The position numbers were made by a program, and so were the translations under genes. Positions 1 to 15,234 of a stretch of 64,000 nucleotides of DNA are shown here, piece after piece; the stretch's first letter is position 1; each line of letters starts with the position of its first letter. Source of the DNA: Blastocystis sp. Blastoise (taxonomy: Eukaryota > Sar > Bigyra > Opalinata > Blastocystidae); the NCBI GenBank assembly GCA_039096225.1, contig JBBPEB010000013.1, positions 1,411,501-1,475,500 of the forward strand, given 5' to 3'. Under the pieces are notes generated by a model that ran no database searches, had not been told where the DNA came from, and worked only from the letters and a program-made list of their open reading frames with translations.

Positions 1-2513
1 TTTATATCCTTCTATATATATCATTATATAGATGACCCAAAAGACGTTACAGGATAGTTTACAGTCGTTACAATTAAAGATATCTAAGATCCAGGCAGAT
101 CTCCAGTCCGTTACAGATTCCCTCCAATCAATTGATCAACGTATTTCCCTCCTTCCTGAGCGCGGGATGATGGACACAGATGACAAACTACATGATTTAC
201 AGGTATATAGAAATATAGTATATTTTAAGTATAAAATGATATACATATTGTTATCTATGTATATACTTATTGTTATATATATATATATAGGTATCAAAGA
301 AGGAGTTAGAGTCATCATTTGTGCCTATAAGGGAGTCAATCGATCGCTATATGGAGGAGATGAAGGAGAACGAGAAGGAGATTAATGCCAGAGGAGGAGA
401 AGGACTCAAAAAACAACAAACACTCACAAAGAGATCAACTGATGCCTATGAACAGACACAAAAAGATATTTCAACTACTACTATATCCATTAAGAATTTA
501 ACAAAGCAGCAAAATAAGTGTATTAAAGAGAAGCAACAGATGGAGAAGGAGAAAGAAGACATCGAAGAGAAAATCAAAAACACGAAAGAGAAATTCGCTT
601 CTATTGAACAGGATGCTATTAAAGTATCTATTTATATTATTAATATTCTTTTATTTTTATTATTAAGATATGTTAGCTTATTATTATATTTATTATTATC
701 TATATATAACATTATTTTTTCTATAATTTTTATTATTATTATCTATATGTATATATTATATTTTCTATATAATTTTTATTTATATATATGTATATATATA
801 TAATTCTTTATGTATATAGGTTATGAAGGCATTTGAAGCTGCTCAAAAGGCAATGGAGGGAAAAGAAGAAGAATTAGAGGAGATTCGCGGGCAGTTTGAG
901 AAATATAAGAAAGATAGTATGACTTTAAAGAGAGAAGTAGAAGAAGTTAAAGAGAAGAAGGAAGAAGAAGAAAAGAAAATAGAAGACAAGAAGAAAAAGA
1001 TAACTGGTTATGAAACACGTCTCAATGTATTTAAACGTGATTATAAGTCTCTTCAAGAAGAAATAGAAGTATATATATATATATAATATATATATAATAT
1101 TTATTATTACTATATAGGAAGATTCTACTGAACAAAATAAGCAGATGGAAATTGAACCTGAACAGCGTATATTTATAACAATATTTATAACAATATATAT
1201 ATAATAATATATATATAGAGCCAGAAGCTACTGTAGCTCCTATGACGATTGAAACTCCATCTGAATCTAATGATAACATCATTAATAGTCCTACCGATAC
1301 AAACCCTTCTATTCCCGCGGGGACTGCTGCTTCCTCCTCGGATGTATTTAGTATTGCTGATGAAGATATAGAGGGTATTAACATAAATGCTTTAGAAAGA
1401 GATATATTAAGATTAGAAGGAGAAAAAGATATACTACAAAAACAAGTTAATGTTGGTGCTATTCGAGAGTATATATATATATATAAGATATGTATATAAA
1501 TAATAGTATAATATATAATAAATTAATAATATATAATAAATTAATAATATATAATAAATTAATAATATATAATAAATTAATAATATATAATAGATTAATA
1601 TATAATATCTTTATTTTTTTATAGATATAATAAGAAGAATAGAGAGATGATGGAACGTGAAAAAGAACTCGACGAAGTGACCAATTCACGTGATCAGAAG
1701 CGAAAAGAATACGACGATTTACGAAAAGAACGATTAAATATGTTTATGGAAGGATTTAATGAAATTACACTTAAATTGAAAGAAATGTATATATATTTAT
1801 ATTAAAATAATATCTTATTATATGATAATATCAACGTTTCTTTTGAGTAAACCATGATATTTCTTTATAATTCTTATTATAATTATTCGAACTATATACA
1901 AAATAGTATTCTAACTACTTATATATATAAATATTCTAATAATATGTTATTATTATTATTACTATATATATAATTGATTCATAGGTATCAAATGATTACG
2001 TTAGGAGGGGATGCAGAACTGGAATTAGTAGACAGTTTAGATCCCTTCTCAGAAGGAATAGTATTCTCTGTTAGACCCCCAAAGAAAAGCTGGAAGAATA
2101 TATCGAATTTAAGTGGAGGAGAAAAAACATTATCGTCTTTAGCACTTATTTTTGCTCTTCATCATTTTAAACCAACTTCTCTATATATATATATATTATT
2201 GTTAATAATATAAATTAAATGTTTTCATTTACCATAATAAATATATATATATTTTTTTATTATCATATATATATTTATTAGATATATTTTGGATGAAATT
2301 GATGCAGCTCTTGATTTCCGAAATGTATCTATTGTAGCACATTATATTAAAGAAAGAACGAAGGATGCACAATTTATTATTATTTCATTAAGAAATAATA
2401 TGTTCGAATTAGCAGATCGACTTGTCGGTATTTATAAAACAAATAACGCAACCAAGTCAGTCACTCTTAATCCTAAGCTCTTAGCTGAAAAAATGAATAT
2501 TCAAAAAGAATAA
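1..2513 (+). CDS. SMC4: SMC4, condensin core ATPase (3' part; 5' end outside window)
   Basis: This is the second coiled-coil arm and C-terminal ATPase head of SMC4, the condensin subunit that compacts mitotic chromosomes by ATP-driven loop extrusion. Exons seen: 32-202, 291-623, 820-1068, 1118-1166, 1219-1468, 1625-1786, 1985 to about 2182, and 2282-2513. The first three are long Glu/Lys heptad-type coiled coil. The head carries the signature NLSGGEKTLSSLAL, Walker B with DEIDAALD, and the D-loop/H-loop stretch IIISLRNNMFELADRL. TLGGDAELELVDSLDPFSEG and IYKTNNATKSV separate it from SMC2, SMC1 and SMC3. The last intron is odd: the only GT donor (2201) would insert about five residues just before Walker B, whereas joining at a repeated ATATAT (2183 and 2282) gives the family sequence LYILDEID. 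The N-terminal head, hinge and start codon lie before the window. Identification is secure; the last donor is not. Confidence 0.95.
1516..1605. repeat. 18-bp tandem repeat in an SMC4 intron
   Basis: About five head-to-tail copies of an 18-bp unit of the type ttaataatatataataaa fill the middle of the intron between the SMC4 exons ending at 1468 and starting at 1625. The copies are nearly identical, with one changed base in the last. No coding sense is visible. Confidence 0.85.
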
Positions 2514-3121
2514 TTTTGCTAATTTATTTATTTATTTGTTGTATTATGTATTTCAACATTATTTTTTATTTTATGTGTTTTTCTATGTCCTATCTATCCT
2601 ATACTATTACACTTTTTTGTTTTTTCTTTTCTTAGAATAGTATGAAATTTGTATTCATTGTTTTGTTACAAATTACGGATTTTCATTGAAAACTTCATAA
2701 CGATTTAATTATAAAAATAATAATAGTTTAGTTACTATGAAAGTAAAACTATATTATATACATATTTTATTGTTATGACTGAAAATGACTTAAAGGAATA
2801 CTATATTTTTCAGTTGTGTTTCATAATTGGCGGTAAAATTTTAAAAAATTGGCAGAAAACTGGAATTGTAAAAAACACAAAAAAACAAAATAAAATTCTT
2901 GTTTTTTATTTTTAAGACATGCTTCTTTTTTAGAAAAAATGGACAAATATTGATGTACAGTGATCATGAAATGGAAAGCTATCATGAAAATGATCAGTTA
3001 TTTTTATGATAAATATACGATCTTATTCATATTTAATCCACTGTACACTTTGAATTTTTCATTATTTGTCAATTATATTTGGTAAATATCAATTGTTCAA
3101 AATAAAAACAAGAACACTAAC
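2514..3121. other. Intergenic region between SMC4 and the oxidoreductase gene
   Basis: No gene is visible in these 608 bases. The stretch is AT-rich with T-runs. A short GC-richer motif, ttggcggtaaaa near 2827-2838, resembles a weak E2F-type half site but is not palindromic. The last 100 bases should hold the promoter and 5' leader of the downstream gene. Confidence 0.6.
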
Positions 3122-4258
3122 ATGGGTAGAAAAAGAGCAGATTGTTGGAGTGAATATGGAGAAATTCAAGAAGGAGGTAGTTTCAAAGCTAGACGTGTAA
3201 AGTGTAGTCACTGTGGCCATGAATTGACTGCTCATGCTAATCGAATGAAAGAGCATCTACGTCAGTGTAGTTCTTATCGTGATGTATTTTATACACTATA
3301 TATTTTAATATAAATGGATCATATCATTATAGGCATTAACTAAAGGTCAAGCGAGACAAGTTGACTTATCTACTGTAAGGTATGAAACAAGACTTGGAAA
3401 TGATATTCAACCTGAATATTCACTTCCTCAAATAGATGTATGTCTTTTATCACAAATTTGTTGTTTATTTTTTTTGTAGACTTACCGTACTCATAGTTGT
3501 TTACGTATGGGTATTGTTGGAGGAAGACCAGGATCTTTCATTGGTCCAGTTCACATAACAGCAGGTATTTTTTTTTTAATTGTTGATTTTCGTTGAATAC
3601 AAATAATTCATTTAATAAATATATATGATTATATATTATAGCTCTATTCATTATTATATTGTATAGCTACAATGGATCGAAGGGCTAAATTAGTTTGTGG
3701 TTGTTTTTCAAGTGATATAGTGAAATCAAGACAAGCAGGTACTCAATATGGATTACCTAGAAATAGAGTCTATAAATCGTATATATAGAGATATAATATT
3801 AATAGATACTATTGTATAATAGAATATTATAAGTTTTTATTATATAATAGAGTGTATTCTAATTATATAATAGTATATATTCTAATAAATAGTATTATAA
3901 AATTATATACTATATATATATATAGATTTGATGCTATGATAGATAAGGAATTGCGTCTCCCTGAGGCTGAGAGAATGAACTTCGTTGCTATTACTACACC
4001 AAATGACTTGCATTTTCAACAAGCTATGAGAGCTGTCCAAGTAAATATGAACCTATTATTATATGCATTATTTAACTTATATACTATTAAACTATGTCTA
4101 TATATATATATATATATAGAATGGATTTCATGTGATGTGTGAAAAGCCGTTATGTATAACAGAAGAAGAAGCGTTACAGTTACAGCAGGAAGTTCGTGCG
4201 AAAGGAGTTATTTTTGGAGTTGCTCACGCATATACTGCATATCCAATGGTTCGACAAG

Positions 4259-4289
<31 letters not shown>

Positions 4290-5077
4290 ATTTATACTTA
4301 TATTACTCACTTTTATATCATTTTTATAAAGTATTCTTAATAATACTCCTATAGTATATATATAAATTGACTATTATATATATGTATATATTACAATGAA
4401 ATATATCCTTTAGGCACGTGAGATGGTGATGAATGGTCATTTGGGTCAGATCTTAGCCGTACGAGTGAAGTATCTTCAGAGTAGCGGGATGGGAGAGAGG
4501 GATCGCCGCGTTTGGGCCAATCAGGCGCAACGAGTAGGAAATAGCTATTGCTTTGGAGATATCGGTATACATGCATATAATTTAATGAGATATATAACGG
4601 GACTACACCCCCTTCGACTCTCCGCTTGTCTTAATCGAATATTTGGAAATAGAACACTAGATGACTATGGTATATATATTATATTATATACTATACTATA
4701 CTATTATATTATATTATATTATATTATATTATATTATATTATATTATATTATATTATATTATATTCTTTTGATTCTTTTTAAAGTTATTTTTACCAAATT
4801 TCTATATGTTGTTATTTCTTATTATATTCACTATATATTATATATATGTATATATATATAGGTACATGTACAATTCAATTGAAAGGTGGTGGTATGTGTT
4901 CTATAACTGCTTCCAAGATCTCTCAAGGTAGAATGAATGATTTATCTATAGAGATTGATGGATCCATGGGATCGCTCGAATGGCATCAAGAGAATCCTAG
5001 TGTATACTTCTATATACATATATATATATATATTATACTATAGGAATTAGTTCATCGACATGTAGGTCTACCTAAAC

Positions 5078-5111
<34 letters not shown>

Positions 5112-5875
5112 TATTCTCTGTATTATTATTCATATACATAATATATACATAATATATATATATATAGATTTTTAGTAGTAATAGTGGAGGGTTTTGTGAC
5201 GCAGACTACGTCAGAAGAGCAGCAAGATTGCCACAAGGACATCCTGAAGTATATATATATATATATATATTATTATTATTATTATTAGTTTTTATTCACC
5301 TTGTTTTTATTCTATTTTATTCTATTTATTTAGGGTTTTATTGAAGCATTTGCAAATTTATATAATTCTTTTTTTAATGATATTGAAGCACATGATCATG
5401 GTCACGTGGTAGATCTATCAAATTCTAAATATATATCCTTTTTATTGATACTTTTTTATATACATACTATCATTTTATATCTTAGAATTATGTGTTCTAT
5501 ATTATAATTTATATATAATCAATAGATATTCTATATTATAATCAATATATAATCAATAGATATTCTATACTATAATGTATACATAAAATAGATTCGCTGC
5601 TATTTTTCTTTAATTCTCTTTACCCTACTATATATGATGGTGTAGATGGTATGTCCTTTTTATATCGTTGTTTAGAGAGCAGTCAACGAGATGGTTGTTG
5701 GATAGACTTCACATCAACACTGGAAGCACAACCTCTCTTTGATACTACGTCTGTTCCCGCTATTCCCTCCTATGAACCGCTATCCGTACATTCTGTACCC
5801 GTACCCGTACCTGTATCTACAGATGACGCCGTGAGTGTCAATGGTAATAATAAACATACAATCGTCCCCAACTAA
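3122..5875 (+). CDS. Zinc-finger (BED-like) / Gfo-Idh-MocA oxidoreductase fusion
   Basis: Twelve exons encode a NAD(P)-dependent sugar-type dehydrogenase. Exon 1 (3122-3283) is a small zinc-finger module: an aromatic-rich start, then CSHC and a downstream HLRQC, as in BED-type fingers. Exon 3 begins the Rossmann fold with GIVGGRPGSFIGPVH. Exons 5-6 hold AITTPNDLHF and VMCEKPLC, the family's EKP motif whose lysine is catalytic. Exon 7 carries GDIGIHAYNL, with the conserved His region. Later exons finish the alpha/beta C-terminal domain, ending with SLYPTIYDGVDGM. Intron phases agree from exon 1 through exon 11. The junction between exon 11 (from 5334) and exon 12 (from 5592) is unclear. The oxidoreductase part resembles bacterial family members, so old lateral transfer is possible. 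The substrate is unknown. The exon 1 linkage rests on splice phase and should be tested with a transcript. Confidence 0.85.
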
Positions 5876-6382
5876 ACAATAATTAAATAATCAATTTTTC
5901 TCCTTTTTATTTAGTACTTTATACATAAAAAGTATATATATATATATTTATTAAAATATATTTCTTATGTATATAAAAACTGTTCTTTCTTTTGTAGTTT
6001 ATTATTATATCTTTTATTAATATAATAGATTTTCTATTTTTCATTTTTCAATATTTTTCTATGTTTTTATTTGTCATATATATTTATTGTTGTCTCTCTT
6101 TCATAATTATTGCTGGCAATTTTTTAAGTTTTAATTTTTTTTTAATATTTTATATAAGAATATTTATATTCATAATTTTGATTACATTTTTGATTATTTG
6201 TTTTTACTAGCTTTTCCTTTTTCTAATGATATTATTTTATTACTTGTGTTTTGTTAAGTATATAATATTTCTAACTACAAAACACAATCGAGAATATCAT
6301 ACATAATAGACAAACAATAAACAGAATAGAAAAACAGAAAAGTTATACATACTAATCGAATATGTATATAAATATAAACAAA
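5876..6382. other. Convergent intergenic region
   Basis: These bases separate two genes that converge, so they should hold both polyadenylation regions. The sequence is T-rich on the left and A-rich on the right. No ORF or structured element stands out. Confidence 0.6.
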
Positions 6383-7221
6383 TTAATTTTCACGAGGTTT
6401 CTTATGAATAAATTCTGTACCTTGGACGCCCGTTGAACCAAAACCACCAGCACCTCTATACATGTAATATATATTATAATATATATTATGAATATATATA
6501 TATGAATATTAATATATATATATATGAATATTAATATATATATATATATATAATGAATACTTAAAATATATATAAATATATATAATAAATTTTAAATATT
6601 AAATATATATATAATGAATATTAAAAAATATATATAATGAATAATGTACCTAGATGTTTCAGGTAATTCATCCACTTCAGAAATGTCAGCCATACATATT
6701 CTTTCAATAATTAATTGAGCAATACGATCGCCTTTCTTAACTATATATAATAGAAGATATATAAGTAATATATAGAAATAATAAACAAATATATATATAC
6801 TTTCAAGATCTTCATCGTTATGATTAAAAAGAACGACACCTACAGGACCTCTATATATAGAGTTTTATTATATAAATTATTCAAATATATGCGTATATAT
6901 ATATATATACCTATAATCAGCATCAATAACACCAGCGCCAACATCAATAAATTTTTTCCAAGCAAGTCCAGATCTAGGAGCTATTCTTCCATAAGTATTA
7001 GGAGGACACATGATGGATAAATCAGTAGCAACAATTCCTTTGCCATGAGCTTTGATGATACATTCCTTAGCAGCAAATAAATCGTATCCAGCAGCAAGAG
7101 GTGATCCTCTCACAGGGGTTTGAGCATCTTCACTAAGTTTCTTAATATATAAAGTTTCCATAGATCTTAAGAATAGAAATGTTTTTTGAAATGTTGAGAT
7201 AATATGATTATTAGATAACAT
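6383..7221 (-). CDS. DUT: dUTP pyrophosphatase (dUTPase)
   Basis: Trimeric dUTPase hydrolyses dUTP to dUMP and pyrophosphate, keeping uracil out of DNA and feeding dTMP synthesis. Four exons on the minus strand: 6911-7221, 6801-6850, 6650-6740 and 6383-6455, all with GT-AG introns. All five family motifs are present: AAGYDL (1), PRSGLA (2), GVIDADYRG (3), GDRIAQLI (4) and GAGGFGSTG (5, the P-loop-like tail that closes over substrate). Two in-frame starts exist. Met at 7161 (METLYIKKL) gives the usual compact enzyme. Met at 7221 adds 20 residues rich in Phe, Ser and Thr with few acids, which could be a targeting peptide, so two isoforms are conceivable. Upstream lies a perfect E2F-type palindrome, fitting S-phase expression. 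Confidence 0.95.
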
Positions 7222-7254
7222 TTTCTTTTCAAATTATATAAAATTGTGTGCTTC

Positions 7255-7264
7255 TTGGCGCCAA
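7255..7264. promoter_or_regulatory. E2F/DP-type palindrome upstream of dUTPase
   Basis: TTGGCGCCAA is a perfect 10-bp palindrome and an island of GC in AT-rich DNA. It lies 34 bases upstream of the outer start codon and about 94 bases upstream of the inner one. E2F/DP factors bind TTSSCGC cores and control dUTPase in many eukaryotes. The role here is inferred. Confidence 0.6.
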
Positions 7265-7767
7265 ATGACAAATTTAACCGCCTTTTTTCATTTCCAAAGT
7301 TTTAACCATCAATTATCTATTTATCTTATGTATCATGAAAAACTATAACGTGATATTGGACTATGAGTTAAGGTGCTATAAAGATAAGTATTTTTTGCGA
7401 TATCGTTGTTGGTAATCAGACTTTTGTTTCAATGGAGTCAATCATAATAATTATATACCAACGTTATATTTAATAAAACGATTCTGTGTATTCATAAATT
7501 CAAGTTGTAAACAAAAAACATTGAAAAATAGTCATGTTTTAACACATTTGTATTTGATGAACTTGGTCTGTTAAATGAATGTGTTCGTCATTAAAACAAT
7601 GGTCATATGTATAATTGCGAGTTGCTATATTAAATATGAAATGAATAATTCCTATATTTTGTGAAACAAATTTTTTATATTTATTTCTGTTGTTTTCTTT
7701 AAGATTTCTTTTCTATTTAAAACAAACAATTAAAAAATCAATGTTGTTCATGTAAATATCATTTTTT
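7265..7767. other. Intergenic region between helicase and dUTPase
   Basis: No gene is seen. The right part holds the 3' flank of the helicase gene; the left part beyond the E2F-type site is presumably the rest of the dUTPase promoter. Composition is AT-rich with no repeats. Confidence 0.55.
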
Positions 7768-11558
<3,791 letters not shown>

Positions 11559-11559
11559 T

Positions 11560-11748
11560 TTATAAAATAAGATTGTTAAAATAAAATAAGTTGAAGATAT
11601 CTATCTCTATTGATATTATACTTGGAAAAATTTGTTCTACCTTGCTGACGAAGTATTCCAGTTGATTCATAAAAACCAAAAGAAAATCTTTATTAATTAT
11701 CAAATACTGACTTTTTAAGTAAGGTATTGGTGGCATGATGCGAGACAT
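11560..11748 (-). CDS. Small 62-codon ORF directly upstream of DHX15
   Basis: This ORF starts MSRIMPPIPYLKSQYLI and ends with TAA one base before the helicase ATG. The first two thirds look protein-like (mixed composition, FLLVFMNQLEYFVSKVEQIF), while the end is hydrophobic and AT-biased. It could be an upstream ORF in the helicase leader, the first exon of a separate small gene, or chance. I do not recognise the family. Its position also covers most of the gap before the divergent MYND gene. Confidence 0.3.
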   Translation of the reverse strand: MSRIMPPIPYLKSQYLIINKDFLLVFMNQLEYFVSKVEQIFPSIISIEIDIFNLFYFNNLIL

Positions 11749-11899
11749 TTTCGAAATTGACCAAGAAACACCTAAAAATGGAGTTCAAGCTTTTCTTGCT
11801 TTTTTGAAAGAGAGTTTGTTTTTATAAAAGAAATCCATTATAACAAATATTTCTTCTGAAATTTTATAAAACATAGTTATATTACTTTAACCAGTACAT

Positions 11900-13138
11900 A
11901 TGAATACAAAACAAATGGAAATACTGACTTGCCAACGAAAAGGTTGTAGTCAAATAGCTTGTTTCTGGTATGCTAAACAATTTTCTATATATATATATAC
12001 TTTAGTTGTTCAAAATGTTTGACAGCTTGTTATTGTTCAGCAAATTGTCAAAAAGAAGATTGGTCTAATCACAAGTATTATTTATTTTAGCTTGTATGAG
12101 TAGTGTATTTAGAAAAGTATGTAAAAAGTTAAGATTGGTAAATGAAGGAAAATTAAAGCCGACAGATTCGTTAGATTCTATTTTTACAAAAGATAAATTA
12201 GATAAAGTTGAAGAGAATTCAGATAGAATTACAGGAGTTGCTGTTCAGACTATTGAGATTGCAAAGTCCATAAGTAAGCCTGAGTTAGAACCAAACCCAG
12301 ATTATATTGAGTCTAAAGTAAAGAATGATAATAATTCCGTCGATACAACAATAACACAAGAATCTGAATATGGATCGAGTTCATTAGATGTTTCATCCAA
12401 GTCTAATATATCTAATCAAGATATTCAAAATGATCATTCTTCAAAAACACACAATATATCCTCAATTCTTCATGAAGATCAAAAGACTAACGAGAAATGC
12501 ATATCAAAGTCTGATGAATCTATTGATAATAATCATATCGAGAATAAGGATACTGTTTCTTCTAGTTTGAATAAGAATAAGCGTTCATTAGATGGTTTAG
12601 AACAGAATGACACAACAGTAGATGGCTATGTCAATAAAGCACCAAAAATAGAAGGAGAAGAATGTATATTATATTATACTATATTTATTTTGTGACTATT
12701 CTAATAATGATTCTATATATTATATGTTTATATAACATACTATATCTTTTAGTATTACATTCTTCTTCTCCTCCTCTCTCTACAATTACTCCTACTTCTC
12801 CTCCTTCTCCTCTCTCTGCAGATACTTCATTCCCTATTCATACAGTACCTCCTACTACTCTATCAACATCAACTTCTCTTCCACCTCCAGTATTATGTTC
12901 TCCTGATCATTCCCGCGGGACAACAACATCTCTAGATACAGTCTTAGGAACATCTATTCCTATAACTAAACCAATAGATACATATATGAATACAAAAGGT
13001 AATGTGACTTCTAGTGATAATGGATCGAAGAATAAATTAACAGATCTTAGTGATATGATACTTCCTTTATGCTATAAAGTATTAATATCACTAACAGTAG
13101 ATCTCATTCAAAAAATTGAAAATTATATTTTGAATTAA
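11900..13138 (+). CDS. MYND-type zinc-finger protein
   Basis: The N terminus is a MYND finger, a two-zinc protein-protein module. Exon 1 (11900-11967) supplies CQRKGCSQIACF. Exon 2 (12006-12074) supplies CSKC, ACYCSANCQ and EDWSNH. The rest is a low-complexity acidic and Ser/Thr/Pro-rich tail: exon 3 runs to 12663 and exon 4 covers 12753-13138. The exon 2/3 junction is a puzzle, because only 14-29 bases can be removed to keep frame. A 26- or 29-base GT-AG removal gives NHN-(S)VFRK; a 14-base non-GT/AG removal gives NHKAC, restoring a zinc-ligand-like His/Cys end. The read-through frame stops at TAG 12088. The gene might join the downstream ADD gene, but I found no phase-compatible splice. Confidence 0.65.
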
Positions 13139-13199
13139 CATATTTTATTTATTTTTATTGTAATAGTATAGAGTTAGTATATTTATGTTATTGTGTTTA

Positions 13200-13232
<33 letters not shown>

Positions 13233-13233
13233 G

Positions 13234-13326
13234 TTATGGAGTAAAATGTAGATCTGCATTTCGAATTCGAAAAGCCAAAAAAGCAGCATGCTTAGATGAT
13301 ATTGTCTCTATTATAAATGTATAATT

Positions 13327-13424
<98 letters not shown>

Positions 13425-13570
13425 ATTGATTGATGATATGGCAAAGAAAGGATTAATTATAGATAAGATCACAGTTGTACTTCCCTTTCAAGTATATATT
13501 ATTCATATACTTAATATTCTTATATTTATATCAACTATTATATATAAATTAATATTTCTTTTTAAAATTA

Positions 13571-13603
<33 letters not shown>

Positions 13604-14255
13604 GATTCAGACAACAATAGCTACCCTCTATCAGGCCATGGGAGATTCCTTTGGTGCTCACGAAGTCCTTAATAAATCCCTCTTTGATAGTAAATCTGAA
13701 TGGCCAAATACTGGTCCTGAAGCGAGATTCTGCACAAGATGTGGCACAAGAAAAGGAGTATTTATATGATTCTATTAATATTTATGTTTAGTATTGTTTA
13801 TAATATTATTATGATTATGATTATACTATTATTATTATTACTATATTGATTATTGATTATTTATAGAAATTGGTTCCTCATAAGAAATTATCGAATATTT
13901 TCATGTGTGAAAGTTGTTCTGAATTCTATACTGAAGATGGATGGGATAAAGAAGTATATATATATATAGTTGATAACTGATATACTAACTATCACTTACT
14001 CCTATACTATTCTATATATATATATGTATATATATATGTATATATATATATATATATATTAGGAAGGTGCGGATATTTATTGTAGATGTTGTGGTGACGG
14101 TGGTTATATTACTTCTTGCGATATATGCCATCACTCTTTATGCGAACGATGCAAATTACTTCATTATGGAGAAACAGAAGTATATATTTATTATTATATA
14201 TTATTACTATATATTTTCATTTATTATTACTATACTATATTATCTCATTTATATA

Positions 14256-14294
<39 letters not shown>

Positions 14295-14398
14295 TCTCCA
14301 ATACCATAACAAATGATCCTTATCAATGTGTATTATGTAAACAGAATGAAAATGGTAATTATGATTATTTAAAGCCAGGAGTTACTCTTCCATTATAA
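13234..14398 (+). CDS. ADD-type (ATRX-DNMT3) zinc-finger/PHD protein
   Basis: Six exons in constant phase: 13234-13318, 13423-13491, 13605-13757, 13867-13953, 14063-14179 and 14294-14398. The product has an N-terminal helical part (AFRIRKAKKAACLDDIV) and then an ADD-like domain. A GATA-like finger (FCTRCG ... MCESCSEFY) is followed by a PHD finger (YCRCCGDGGYITSCDICHHSLCERC ... YQCVLC, shown here as its key cysteines). ADD domains in ATRX and DNMT3 bind histone H3 tails unmodified at K4, linking chromatin state to DNA methylation or H3.3 deposition. The protein has no methyltransferase or helicase domain, so it may be a stand-alone reader. The start is uncertain: ATG at about 13186 spliced after TT fits phase, but a link to the MYND gene upstream is also possible. 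Confidence 0.75.
13331..13420. repeat. (TA)n intron tract
   Basis: About 45 uninterrupted TA dinucleotides make up almost the whole intron between exons ending at 13318 and starting at 13423. It is an extreme case of the TA-rich introns seen across the window. Confidence 0.95.
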
Positions 14399-15234
14399 CT
14401 CTTTTTCTCACTTTATTTTTACATATTATCATCATTTACAAATTTATTCTTTCTTCTCTTTTTTCTTTTTTCCTATATGTATTATTCTCTATTTGTTTTA
14501 TTATATAAGTATTTGTTTAGTATTCTCTTGGTTGTTGTTTTATTCGATTATCTCCAAATGTCATTATTATTATATTTCTTTATAAATAATCAAATTTAAT
14601 TCAATGTCTTGCATAAACTAATCATCACTCATCAAGATATAAGATTCTTGAAATATCAATTGATCGAATATAATAAATATTTAATAGGATGACCAAAAAA
14701 GACTGAATCCTTGAAATAATGTCTTCTTTTTTTTATAACATGAAAAATAAATAAAATTATAGCTTAGCATACTATTTCATCATAACTGGTAATAACTACA
14801 TTATCATTACTAACACATTGATGACATAAGTTTTTTTATAATGTTAACCATTTCATATTTGCTATTTATTGATTGTTTTTGATTACTCATGTCTATCGAT
14901 TGTGTATATTCTGGAAAGATTTCTTGTGACAATGTACAATATTTTAATTTTTTTAAAGCAAATTTTTATTGAAATTATAAATACATGTATTCAAATAGTA
15001 CATTTATTTTAGAAATTGACAATAAAAAGTTCATATTAGAAACCAATTAGTGATTTATTAAATAAAAGAATCTGTTAACGATTATTTGTGTTTTCTATGT
15101 GTACTTTTTGAAATTTTCAAGATTTAATAATCAAATTAGATTCTTCTCGATAATACTCATTATTTTCATCAACAAGCGCTTTATTATATTATATAATATA
15201 TCTTGATAATAGAATACAGCAATAGAATATTGAT
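14399..15234. other. Intergenic region upstream of the MYST acetyltransferase
   Basis: No gene or RNA is recognised in 836 AT-rich bases. Both strands lack protein-like frames. The right end should hold the KAT5-type promoter. Confidence 0.55.

Noticed and set aside
11900-14398. One MYND-ADD fusion gene
   Set aside because: No phase-compatible GT-AG splice links the MYND gene's last exon to 13234, and the MYND frame has its own stop at 13136-13138; kept as two genes.
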